From: Bacteroidota bacterium | GTDB lineage: Bacteria > Bacteroidota > Bacteroidia > UKL13-3 | NCBI GenBank assembly: GCA_027487625.1 | Contig: JAIYDG010000029.1 | Coordinates: 1-36,618 of the forward strand | Direction: 5' to 3' | Length of the DNA stretch: 36,618 nucleotides | Part shown: positions 1 through 8,325 of the stretch, piece after piece | Layout: the number at the start of each line of letters is the position of its first letter | How positions within the stretch are numbered: the first letter of the stretch is position 1 | Made by a program: the position numbers and the translations under genes | The notes under the pieces: model-generated | Databases searched by the model: none | Told to the model about the DNA's origin: nothing | Seen by the model: the letters and a program-made list of their open reading frames with translations, nothing else

Positions 1-797
1 ATATTTTTTGAATAGGCTGATAAAGCAAGTTCATTTTTTATAAAGAACTTTTTAGCTATAACTAAGTTTTGGTCAACACTTATAACTGTATTATCTTGAG
101 GTTTTATTTCATAATTGGTAATAACTGCTGAATTTGGGTCATCCTGATGTCTAAGTCCAATTAAATATAAATGTGTTCCTTCTTCTTTACCCAATCCAAT
201 CTTGGCCCCAAATGAAGTTCTTTTATAAGCCCCAGGAATGTTTAACAAACTATCTGAAGCAATTCCTCTTTGAGCAATTCCATAAAATGCAGAAATTCTG
301 ATTTTTTTTGGCTTCCATTCGAATCCTCCTCCAAATACAGGTAAATCACCACTTGTTAATTCTGAAAACTTTGGAACTTGTGTACCGATATAAGCCTGAA
401 AACTTTTATAAGTTGGACTAAAACTAAGTTGATTATAAAAGCTCATTAAATCGCGCCATCTAAATTCTGATGGAATTGGCGATGCATAACCGTATGTACC
501 TTGTTGTAAGGAATATGAAAAAGAAAATGGCAAGGAAAATCTACCATAAGAAATAGTTGTACTTGCAAATAATCTAGAGGATGATTGCGGCCTATAAGCA
601 ATAAATGTTGGATCATTACTAATAGAACTAAACATATCATGAGAAAAAGAAAAATTACCATTCATTTTTAGCTTTTTCTTTTCTTTTTTTTCACCTTGAC
701 CTTTTAAACCTGTTGGGATTAAACAAATTAAAACAACAAGCAATTTTATATAGGATAAAAAAGTTTTTAAATAAGTTGAATTGTAATTGTTTGCCAT
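1..797 (-). CDS. Outer-membrane/secreted protein of unknown function, 3' end truncated by window edge
   Basis: Open minus-strand frame from ATG (CAT at 795-797) to window edge: MANNYNSTYLKTFLSYIKLLVVLICLIPTGLKGQGEKKEKKKLKMNGNFSFSHDMFSS...; signal peptide followed by aromatic/alternating beta-barrel-like sequence. Missing from ORF track because it has no stop in the window. Confidence 0.75.
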   Translation of the reverse strand, partial: MANNYNSTYLKTFLSYIKLLVVLICLIPTGLKGQGEKKEKKKLKMNGNFSFSHDMFSSISNDPTFIAYRPQSSSRLFASTTISYGRFSLPFSFSYSLQQGTYGYASPIPSEFRWRDLMSFYNQLSFSPTYKSFQAYIGTQVPKFSELTSGDLPVFGGGFEWKPKKIRISAFYGIAQRGIASDSLLNIPGAYKRTSFGAKIGLGKEEGTHLYLIGLRHQDDPNSAVITNYEIKPQDNTVISVDQNLVIAKKFFIKNELALSAYSKN

Positions 798-1233
798 GCA
801 TTTTTTTTATCAAACATAAGTGGGGCTTAAAGTTCAATAAGAAAAAAAGGGACAAAAGTATCTTTAAAAGGGACGAATGATGTTTTTGTGTGATGTTTAA
901 AAGAAAAGTAATTGATATTAATCAGCGAAAAATTACTAGTTTAATGAAGGGTTTTTAAACCAAGATGATGCATTAAAGTATAATTTATAGGAGAATAAAA
1001 AGAATCTAACAGCCACTTGAATAAAACAAATTGAAATAGTTTATTCCTTAAAGGAAATTGAGTTTGGTTCTAATTTCAAAGGCTTTTATGCTAATTATAG
1101 TATGCCTTAACTTTAATCGGGTTTAAGCCATCTTGATAAATATACAAGCGTTTCAAATTCCAAAAATTTAAAATAATGTATTGTATCGAAGGAGTTTGAT
1201 TATTTAAGCGTCAAATACTATTAAATCAACAAA

Positions 1234-2208
1234 ATGAAATATAAATATTTAATTGGTATAGCGCTCATTAGTGCTCTAATCTCTTGCAGAAAAGATGATG
1301 AGACAACTGCTGTTGTTAATACTCCTATCAATGATTCTATTGTTATAAAGGTAATGTCGAGTAATTTTTTATCAGGAGGATTAGCTGAACCAATTACCAT
1401 TGTTACACGCACCCTTTCTAATGGTACAACTGCTGAATGTTTCAAAATTGTTACCAAAAGCACTCCAACCGATCACGTTCAAGGACCATGGTGCCCAACT
1501 AATATCTCTGATGATGCTTCAAAAGGTGGTATTTGGTTAGAAAATGGAAATGTGTATGATGTTGACGGAGCTTTTATTAAAAACCTTGCTACTTTTTACA
1601 ACAATACAACTTGGCAAATGTACAATACAACAACTGGTGAAATCACAAAAACATTAACCCAAGCTGATTGTCAAGCAGCGGCAAATCCAAATGTTGGTGT
1701 ACAATACAAAAACTATTGTGTTGAATGTTTACCATCTTATGTATCAACTTTAACAAAAACAATTTATATACCTGTTACACCAGTTAGATTAACTACACCC
1801 ATTAGTTTTGGTGCTGGACCAAATTCATCAGGACCATCAACCAGAGGAATTGCATTTAATGGCGTTGTATTTGATGCACCAGCTCCTGTAAATGCAATTT
1901 TAGGTGCTTATACTTTAGCTCCTTTTGATGATGCCGGTGGTCATATTAACATCGGTGCAGGTTACCATTACCATGCTGCAACTGGAAAATCTACTAAAAT
2001 AACTCAAACAGATGGACATGCGGCAATGATTGGATATGCTCTAGATGGACATGGAATGTATGAAAGATTAAGCGCCGCAGGAACTGAATACACAGATTTA
2101 GATGCTAGTCGCGGACACTATGATTCAGTTAGAGGTTATCATTACCATGTAGATAAAGCAGGTGCCAATAATTTTATTAATAGTCTTGCAGGAGCTTATG
2201 CGAAGTAG
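1234..2208 (+). CDS. YHYH domain lipoprotein
   Basis: Lipobox (ALISCRKDD); YHYH motifs GAGYHYHAATG and RGYHYHVDKAG; DGHGMYE between them. Confidence 0.85.
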   Translation: MKYKYLIGIALISALISCRKDDETTAVVNTPINDSIVIKVMSSNFLSGGLAEPITIVTRTLSNGTTAECFKIVTKSTPTDHVQGPWCPTNISDDASKGGIWLENGNVYDVDGAFIKNLATFYNNTTWQMYNTTTGEITKTLTQADCQAAANPNVGVQYKNYCVECLPSYVSTLTKTIYIPVTPVRLTTPISFGAGPNSSGPSTRGIAFNGVVFDAPAPVNAILGAYTLAPFDDAGGHINIGAGYHYHAATGKSTKITQTDGHAAMIGYALDGHGMYERLSAAGTEYTDLDASRGHYDSVRGYHYHVDKAGANNFINSLAGAYAK

Positions 2209-2863
2209 TTTCAAAAAGAAAATAATCCTATTGCTAATTTTATTAATAGGATGTTTCTATAGCAAAGTCACATTGGCTCATAGTCCTGATTTAGCAAGCA
2301 GTTTGATCTTTGAACAAGACGAAAAAACCTATTTAGTGATAAAAAGTTCTTTAACCGCTTTTGAAGGTGAAATAGATTTTCATTTCAAAAAAGGAGCTTA
2401 TAAAACACCTGAAGAATTTATTCAATTAGTCATTAAACATTTTAGAAATAACTTTTATTTAATAGTAAATGATGATAGTATAAAGTTCAATCATCCACAA
2501 TTGCAGCTTGGACATGAAAGCACCTTGTTTGTTGAATTGCTTAATTTTCCCAAAAATGTAAGTTCAATTTACATTAGCAATACAATTTTCAAAGAAATGC
2601 CCAATAATCAATGCGAATTAATAGTTATGTTAAAAGCATTAAAACAAAAACAGTTTATCTTAAACAATGAAAACAAACATGAAGTAAAATTAGAAGTTCA
2701 AAATGGTGAATTAATCGTATCTAAAAATACAGATACATTATATAATTATTCCCTTTTAATTGCACTTACTTTAATTGGACTTTTTATCAGTGTAGTTTTT
2801 GTTTATTTTAAGAAGATGAGTGTTATTAATACTACCTCAAATAATAAAACAGAATCGATTTAA
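2198..2863 (+). CDS. Secreted/membrane-anchored hypothetical protein, translationally coupled to the YHYH gene
   Basis: ATG at 2198 (ATGCGAAGTAG) overlaps upstream stop by 11 bp; MRSSFKKKIILLLILLIGCFYSKVTLAHS signal peptide; C-terminal TM (LLIALTLIGLFISVVFVYF). Track start 2162 lies deep inside the upstream gene and is less likely. Confidence 0.7.
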   Translation: MRSSFKKKIILLLILLIGCFYSKVTLAHSPDLASSLIFEQDEKTYLVIKSSLTAFEGEIDFHFKKGAYKTPEEFIQLVIKHFRNNFYLIVNDDSIKFNHPQLQLGHESTLFVELLNFPKNVSSIYISNTIFKEMPNNQCELIVMLKALKQKQFILNNENKHEVKLEVQNGELIVSKNTDTLYNYSLLIALTLIGLFISVVFVYFKKMSVINTTSNNKTESI

Positions 2864-2903
2864 AGCTAGAATCAAAAACAAATAATAGTTTTATTTTAAT
2901 GAG

Positions 2904-2940
2904 AAAGGAGGCTGATTTAAAAAGTATGCCTCCTTTTTTA
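2904..2940 (+). terminator. Rho-independent terminator of YHYH operon
   Basis: AAAGGAGGC...GCCTCCTTTTTT hairpin with T-tract. Confidence 0.85.
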
Positions 2941-3080
2941 TTGCTTGTTTTGTAATCATGGGATGAAAATTCTTATTTTTCTAAGGATGAATCTGATCGG
3001 CAATTGAGAAATTAACAAGATTGTTTTAGGATTCCAATTCATCAAATCAATGTAATAATCATTGAAACAAAATGTCTCTG

Positions 3081-3443
3081 ATCCCTCGATTGTCCTGATG
3101 CTTCAGCTCATGGTAATGAGGGAAGAAAAAGATTATTCTATTAATTGAAAAGAAATGTCTCTGATCCCTCAATTGCCCCGTTGCTTCAGCTCGGGGTTAT
3201 GAGGGATGAAAAAGAATATTCTATATTTTAAAATCCAGAAACACAATCAATTTATATAGAAAAATATTCAATTTATATTTCTCAATTCCCAGGGATAAAT
3301 CCGCAGGGCAATTGAGAAATCAGCATAATTGTTTTAGGATTTATAATCCCATAATTCATTGTGATGAATAATGAAATGCTTCTCATCCCTCAATTGCCCT
3401 GATGCTTCAGCTCGGGGTAATGAGGGATGAAAAAGAATATTCT
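3081..3443. repeat. Three copies of an about 60-bp imperfect palindromic intergenic repeat (about 3081-3140, 3164-3222, 3385-3443)
   Basis: Shared core ATCCCTCAATTGCCCTGATGCTTCAGCTCGGGGTAATGAGGGATGAAAAAGAATATTCT; outer arms ATCCCTCA/TGAGGGAT, inner CTGA-TGCT-TCAG. Confidence 0.8.
3277..3320. repeat. Inverted repeat between palindromic repeat copies
   Basis: ATTTCTCAATT ... AATTGAGAAAT, perfect 11-bp arms; degraded relative near 2971-3020. Confidence 0.7.
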
Positions 3444-3659
3444 TTATTTTAATTGATACAGGTTAAACATTCAATCAATATTTCTCATTTTCCAAAAAAT
3501 GAAGCTATTCTTTTGGCGAGTAAACATCTGGATATTTTAAAATTTCAATAAAGATTTTATGATTAACAAAATTTATCCTAATAATATGCAACCTTATTGG
3601 GGCTTAATAATTACTTGTAGTTAATTCAAAATTTTATTAAACGTCTAAAATTCAAACCA

Positions 3660-4475
3660 ATGAAAAAAATTGTATGCATTTTAATAATTTCTATTGCAAT
3701 GATGGATGGCAATTCTAAGTCGCTGAAAGAAATTAAATCTATTGAAGAAAATTTGATGTTTAAACATTCTCAATTGGAGGCATTGACAATAAAAAGTAAA
3801 TTGAAATGTAAATATGATAAAATAGCAGAGTTTGGAGTTTATAAAGACGATTGGGCATTGGTTGAATTTAATGGACAATTTGGTTTCATCAATCATGAAG
3901 GGAAGGAAGTTGTTCCAACAAAGTTTGATAAAATAGCAGAGTTTGGAGTTTATAAAGCCGATTGGGCATTGGTTGAAGTTAATGGACAATTAGGTTTTAT
4001 TAATCATGAAGGAAAAGAAATTGTTCCAACAAAATATGATAAAATAGCCGAGTTTGGGGTTTATAAAGACGATTGGGCATTGGTTGAAATTAATGGTCAA
4101 TTAGGTTTCATTAATCATGAAGGGAAGGAAGTTGTTCCAACAAAGTTTGATAAAATAGCAGAGTTTGGGGTTTATAAAGCTGATTGGGCATTGGTTGAAG
4201 TTAATGGACAATTAGGTTTCATCAATCATGAAGGGAAAGAAATTGTTCCAACTAAATATGATAAAATAGCTGAGTTTGGGGTTTATAAAGACGATTGGGC
4301 ATTGGTTGAAGTTAATGGCCAATTAGGTTTCATCAATCATGAAGGGTTAGAAATTGTAAACACAATTTTTGATGAAATACATGCCTTTGGTGAAATTCAT
4401 TCTGACTGGGCTATGGTTATTAGTTCAGGAAAAAAAGGGTTTATTAATACTGATGGAAAAGTAGTTAAGGATTGA
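3660..4475 (+). CDS. WG-repeat-containing protein
   Basis: N-terminal signal-like segment; five near-identical 37-aa units KIAEFGVYKxDWALVExNGQxGFINHEGKExVPTKxD plus one divergent unit. Confidence 0.85.
   Translation: MKKIVCILIISIAMMDGNSKSLKEIKSIEENLMFKHSQLEALTIKSKLKCKYDKIAEFGVYKDDWALVEFNGQFGFINHEGKEVVPTKFDKIAEFGVYKADWALVEVNGQLGFINHEGKEIVPTKYDKIAEFGVYKDDWALVEINGQLGFINHEGKEVVPTKFDKIAEFGVYKADWALVEVNGQLGFINHEGKEIVPTKYDKIAEFGVYKDDWALVEVNGQLGFINHEGLEIVNTIFDEIHAFGEIHSDWAMVISSGKKGFINTDGKVVKD
3816..4370 (+). repeat. Tandem 111-bp coding repeat, 5 copies, organised as 222-bp higher-order units
   Basis: GATAAAATAGC phase starts at 3816, 3927, 4038, 4149, 4260 (exactly 111-bp spacing). Confidence 0.9.
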
Positions 4476-4514
4476 AGTGTAAATAGTAAGTGACTATGAA
4501 AAAACCTTAATTTA

Positions 4515-4672
4515 TACAAATGATATAATTTCAGTAATAATGCTAAAAATATAAACTTACTGATGAATTTAACCCTGATTTTATTATTACCGATATTACA
4601 AATGAATTTAATATTCAAGCCACAAAAACACCAAAATATTAACTCCTAAAGATTAAAGGGAAAATCATAAAC
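4515..4672 (+). pseudogene. Remnant of PIN-family toxin C-terminus
   Basis: DEFNPDFIITDITNEF... aligns with DECNADFIITGNTNDF of the intact toxin at 5105-5530; frameshift by a 1-bp deletion before the KNTKILTPKDYWENHKPNHY-equivalent nucleotides. Confidence 0.75.
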
Positions 4673-4691
4673 CCAATCATTATTAAACAAA

Positions 4692-4722
4692 AAAACTCAG
4701 CCATCACGACTGAGTTTTTTTG
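4692..4722. terminator. Terminator hairpin (duplicate copy)
   Basis: AAAAAAACTCAGCCATCACGACTGAGTTTTTTT. Confidence 0.75.
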
Positions 4723-4893
4723 TATTAATAATTGTTGATTAAAACCTATTTCAACCTATCGTAATTTCTTTGAATGAAATTGGTAAAATATTATTTAATA
4801 AAGTATCTTCACTTAAGTATAACCAAAAAGTAAAAAACACAACAAATTTTATACATTAATTTATTTTTATTATTTTTGATTAAATAAGTTAAA

Positions 4894-5124
4894 ATGAGAA
4901 CACTAAAGGTTTCAATATCAGATATAGAATTCAACAAATTTGGAATCAAAACGGAAGTTTTAAACTTTACCGAAATCATTGAACTTGTAAGTAAAGAATT
5001 AGCTCGTCAAAACTTAAACAAGAGTATAGAGTTGGCTGAAAAATTTGGATTTTCAAGCTTAACAATGGATGATATTACTAAGGAAGTAAAATTAGTGAGG
5101 AATCATTCAAAAAATCGTAATTGA
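4894..5124 (+). CDS. Putative antitoxin paired with PIN toxin
   Basis: Small 76-aa protein MRTLKVSISDIEFNKFGIKTEVL..., overlapping the start of the PIN reading frame. Confidence 0.7.
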   Translation: MRTLKVSISDIEFNKFGIKTEVLNFTEIIELVSKELARQNLNKSIELAEKFGFSSLTMDDITKEVKLVRNHSKNRN

Positions 5125-5530
5125 TACCAACGTTTTCGTTTCTGCACTCATTCAGCGTAACTACCCATACTATATATTAAATGATTTAGTTTTAGATAAC
5201 AAAATCACACTTTGTGTTTCTGAGGAATTATTAGCTGAATATTTTGAAGTATTAGCAAGACCTAAATTTTCTAAATTTCAAGATTTTTTTGCTCGAGCTG
5301 AATCTTTATTGGTATATATCGAAAACAAAGCAATGGTATTTCAACCAAAAATAAAGCTCAATATTATTTCAGACTTTGATGATAATAAAATTATAGAGCT
5401 AGCTGATGAATGTAATGCTGATTTTATTATAACAGGTAATACAAACGACTTTACATTTTCAAGCTATAAAAACACTAAAATATTAACTCCTAAAGATTAT
5501 TGGGAAAATCATAAACCCAATCATTATTAA
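5105..5530 (+). CDS. PIN-family toxin (PIN_3-like); no canonical start codon, ATT/ATC start assumed
   Basis: Open frame IQKIVIDTNVFVSALIQRNYPYYILNDLVLDNKITLCVSEELLAEYFEVLARPKFSKF...ADFIITGNTNDF...; PIN motifs IDTNVF and TGNTNDF. Track shows only 5309-5530. Confidence 0.8.
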   Translation: MQKIVIDTNVFVSALIQRNYPYYILNDLVLDNKITLCVSEELLAEYFEVLARPKFSKFQDFFARAESLLVYIENKAMVFQPKIKLNIISDFDDNKIIELADECNADFIITGNTNDFTFSSYKNTKILTPKDYWENHKPNHY

Positions 5531-5562
5531 ACAAAAAAACTCAGCCTTTACGACTGAGCTTT
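5530..5562. terminator. Bidirectional terminator between PIN toxin and htpG
   Basis: AAAAAAACTCAGCCTTTACGACTGAGCTTTTT. Confidence 0.75.
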
Positions 5563-5587
5563 TTATTTAATAATTGTTGATTAAAAC

Positions 5588-7396
5588 CTATTTCAACCTA
5601 TCGTAATTTCTTTGAATGAAATTGGTAAGCTCTTCGCCATGTAACAAGTTTTGAGATAGTTTAGCTAAATCGAATGCCTGTTGTAAAACCGGAGTTTTTT
5701 CAGCATCATCTAACTTAACCAGTTTTCTTGCCAAATCATGATTTGTATTTAAAACCACATTCCATGATTCAGGAAAAGCGCCAAACATCGACATTCCTTG
5801 CATTTTTTGCATATCAGCCATACGTCTCTCCCACTCTGGTTTAATTAGGGTTAAGAAATGATCGTCTGGAGCCAAAGCTTCTGTTTCGAACTTAAATTTA
5901 CCTGCTGCTCCAAATTGCTTTTCAAATGATTCTTTCAAGCTGCTTTGTTCTGCTTCACTTAATACACTTTCTGTTTTGATGTCTTTATCAATCAACTTAT
6001 CGATACTCTCACTATCAACACGCTTCCACGTTGTGTTTTCCAATTTGTGTTCGATGTTTGATATAAAATGGTTATCCAAAGGACCATCCATCAAAATAAC
6101 ATCATATCCCCTCTTTTCGGCTGTTTGACAGAAACTATCATGTGCTTTTAAATCGTTTGTGTATAGATAAACTATTTTGTTGTCTTTATCTGTTTGAGTA
6201 GCACTAACCTTTTCTTTGTACTCTTCTAAAGTAAATAATTCTTTGGCTTTGTTTTGTAATAAACAGAATTTGCTTGCTCTATCATAGAACTTCTCATCGG
6301 TAATCATGCCGTATTTAACAAATAAACCAATGCTTTCCCACTTGTTATTGAATTCAGTTCTATCTGCTTTAAAGATTTCTTCTAGTTTATCAGCAACTTT
6401 TTTAGTGATATGTGAATTGATTTTTTTCACGTTTGAATCACTTTGTAAATAACTGCGACTTACATTCAAAGGAATATCTGGAGAATCGATAACACCTTGT
6501 AATAACATCAAGAATTCAGGCACAATTTCTTGAACACTATCGGTAACAAAAACTTGGTTGCTGTATAATTGAATTTTGTTCTTTTGAGGTTCGAAATCGT
6601 TTTTTATTTTAGGGAAATATAGAATACCTGTTAGTTTAAAAGGATAATCTACATTCAAATGAATCCAGAATAAAGGAGTTTCGCTGAATGGATACAATTC
6701 TTTGTAGAAGTTTTCATAATCTTCCTTCGTACATTCAGATGGAGCTTTTGTCCATAATGGAGCAGGATTATTAATTACCTTTTCTTCGTATTCGATTTCA
6801 ACAGGAAGGAATTTGCAATACTTTTCAAGAATACCTTTGATTCTGAAACTATCATTAAATTCCAAAGAATCTTCTGCAAAATGCAAAATTACTTCAGTAC
6901 CTCTTTCCGTTTTATCAGAAGCAGAAATTTCATAAGAGGTGCTACCATCACAAGACCATTTAACTGCAGGAGCATCTTCTTTGTATGATTTAGTAATAAT
7001 TTCAACCTGATGAGCAACCATAAAAGCCGAATAAAAACCTAAGCCAAAATGTCCAATTACTTGTGCCCCTTTGTCTTTGTATTTATCTAAAAATTCCTCT
7101 GCAGAGCTAAAAGCTAACTGATTGATATATTTACCAACCTCTTCCTCTGTCATACCAATACCACTATCGATGATATGAAGGGTTTTAGCTTCAGTATCTA
7201 ATTTTACAAGAATTTTTAAATCACCTAATTCACCTTTAGCTTCTCCGCTAGATGATAAGGTTTTTAATTTTTGAGTAGCATCTACAGCATTGGAAACCAA
7301 CTCCCTTAAGAAAATCTCGTGGTCGCTGTAAAGGAATTTTTTGATAATAGGAAAAATGTTCTCTGTGTGTACACTGATATTACCTTTTGTTGTCAT
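5588..7396 (-). CDS. htpG: Molecular chaperone HtpG (Hsp90)
   Basis: NIFPIIKKFLYSDHEIFLRELVSNAVDATQKL, IIDSGIGMTEEEV, GHFGLGFYSAFMVA. Confidence 0.97.
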   Translation of the reverse strand: MTTKGNISVHTENIFPIIKKFLYSDHEIFLRELVSNAVDATQKLKTLSSSGEAKGELGDLKILVKLDTEAKTLHIIDSGIGMTEEEVGKYINQLAFSSAEEFLDKYKDKGAQVIGHFGLGFYSAFMVAHQVEIITKSYKEDAPAVKWSCDGSTSYEISASDKTERGTEVILHFAEDSLEFNDSFRIKGILEKYCKFLPVEIEYEEKVINNPAPLWTKAPSECTKEDYENFYKELYPFSETPLFWIHLNVDYPFKLTGILYFPKIKNDFEPQKNKIQLYSNQVFVTDSVQEIVPEFLMLLQGVIDSPDIPLNVSRSYLQSDSNVKKINSHITKKVADKLEEIFKADRTEFNNKWESIGLFVKYGMITDEKFYDRASKFCLLQNKAKELFTLEEYKEKVSATQTDKDNKIVYLYTNDLKAHDSFCQTAEKRGYDVILMDGPLDNHFISNIEHKLENTTWKRVDSESIDKLIDKDIKTESVLSEAEQSSLKESFEKQFGAAGKFKFETEALAPDDHFLTLIKPEWERRMADMQKMQGMSMFGAFPESWNVVLNTNHDLARKLVKLDDAEKTPVLQQAFDLAKLSQNLLHGEELTNFIQRNYDRLK

Positions 7397-7443
7397 AAGA
7401 TTACTTTTTGAAGTAGAATAACAAAGAGTATTCCAAGAGGGGT

Positions 7444-7633
7444 TTGGCTGACAATTTGGCGGCTGATTGGCTGGCCGTTGGCTTTTGGCGGTTGGCTGTT
7501 AGCTTAAATTTATTCTAATTAAAAAGTTTTTGCCTTTAATCAAACAACGAATTAAAAACAATCATTAAAGAAAAAGAATTCGCTAACTAACAACGAATTT
7601 TAAGCCAATGGCTAAAAGCAAATGGCCAAAGTT
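7444..7633. repeat. GGCTTTTGGC-type tract and its inverted counterpart flanking an AT-rich spacer
   Basis: 7444-7505 GGCTG..TTGGCGGCTGATTGGCTGGCCGTTGGCTTTTGGCGGTTGGCTGTTAGCTT; 7601-7633 TAAGCCAATGGCTAAAAGCAAATGGCCAAA. Confidence 0.7.
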
Positions 7634-8262
7634 TTTTAGCCCGCTTAAATTTGTGGAATAATAATTTGAGCCAATAATGTATTACGCCATTCAGGGCTGG
7701 TTTCATTTCATAATATAAGTTCTGACATATAGCGCCCATTCAGGGCTTAGATAATTTCTAGTAGTAGAAAATTCTCTCATCCAATATCTTTATAGTAAAA
7801 ATTATTAACCTAAATTAATGTAGCAAATGATGATAATTTCTATAAATTTTATACTTAACAAGGAATAAAAATCAAACTTTATGCAAGAATAAACTTCTAA
7901 CTAACATCGAATTTAAGCCAATGGCTAAAAGCAAATGGCCAATGTTTTTTTAGCCCGTTTAGAATTGTGGAATAATAATTTGAGCCAATAATGTATTACG
8001 CCCATTCAGGGCTGGTTTCATTTCCTAATATAAGTTCTGACATATAGCGCCCATTCAGGGCTTAGATAATTTCTAGTAGTAGAAAATTCTCTCATCTAAT
8101 ATCTATATCGTAACAAATATTAACCTAAATAAATGTAACAAATGATAATATTGACTATAAATTATCTATTTAACAAGGAATAAAAATCAAACTTTAAAAA
8201 GTAGAAATTATTAATTAACAACGAATTTTAAGCCAATGGCTAAAAGCAAATGGCCAAAGTTT
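7583..8262. repeat. Tandem intergenic repeat, about 315-bp period, two full plus one partial copies
   Basis: TAAGCCAATGGCTAAAAGCAAATGGCCAA at 7601, 7914, 8229; internal CGCC(C)ATTCAGGGCT motif twice per unit. Confidence 0.9.
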
Positions 8263-8285
8263 TTTTATAGCTACGCTATAAAAAA

Positions 8286-8312
8286 AACGCCCCCGTTTCC
8301 GGAGGCGTTTTC
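8286..8312 (-). terminator. Terminator hairpin downstream of giant PKD gene
   Basis: AACGCCCCCGTTTCCGGAGGCGTT with T-tract on minus strand (plus-strand AAAAAAAA before it). Confidence 0.75.
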
Positions 8313-8325
8313 AACCTTTACTTAT

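Noticed and set aside
1221-1463. 80-aa minus-strand ORF
   Set aside because: Antisense to the YHYH gene start; no independent support.
3681-3989. 102-aa minus-strand ORF
   Set aside because: Antisense to the WG-repeat tandem array; open frame is a by-product of repeated sequence.
4397-4618. 73-aa minus-strand ORF over WG 3' end and toxin remnant
   Set aside because: Spans a CDS end and a pseudogene in antisense; low-complexity hydrophobic sequence.
7740-8095. AATTTTCTACTACTAGAAATT on the minus strand resembles a Cas12a-type direct repeat, possible CRISPR array
   Set aside because: Occurs only twice, about 315 bp apart, as part of a larger tandem repeat; no regularly spaced repeats or cas genes, and the stem-loop does not match the Cas12a repeat 3' end.
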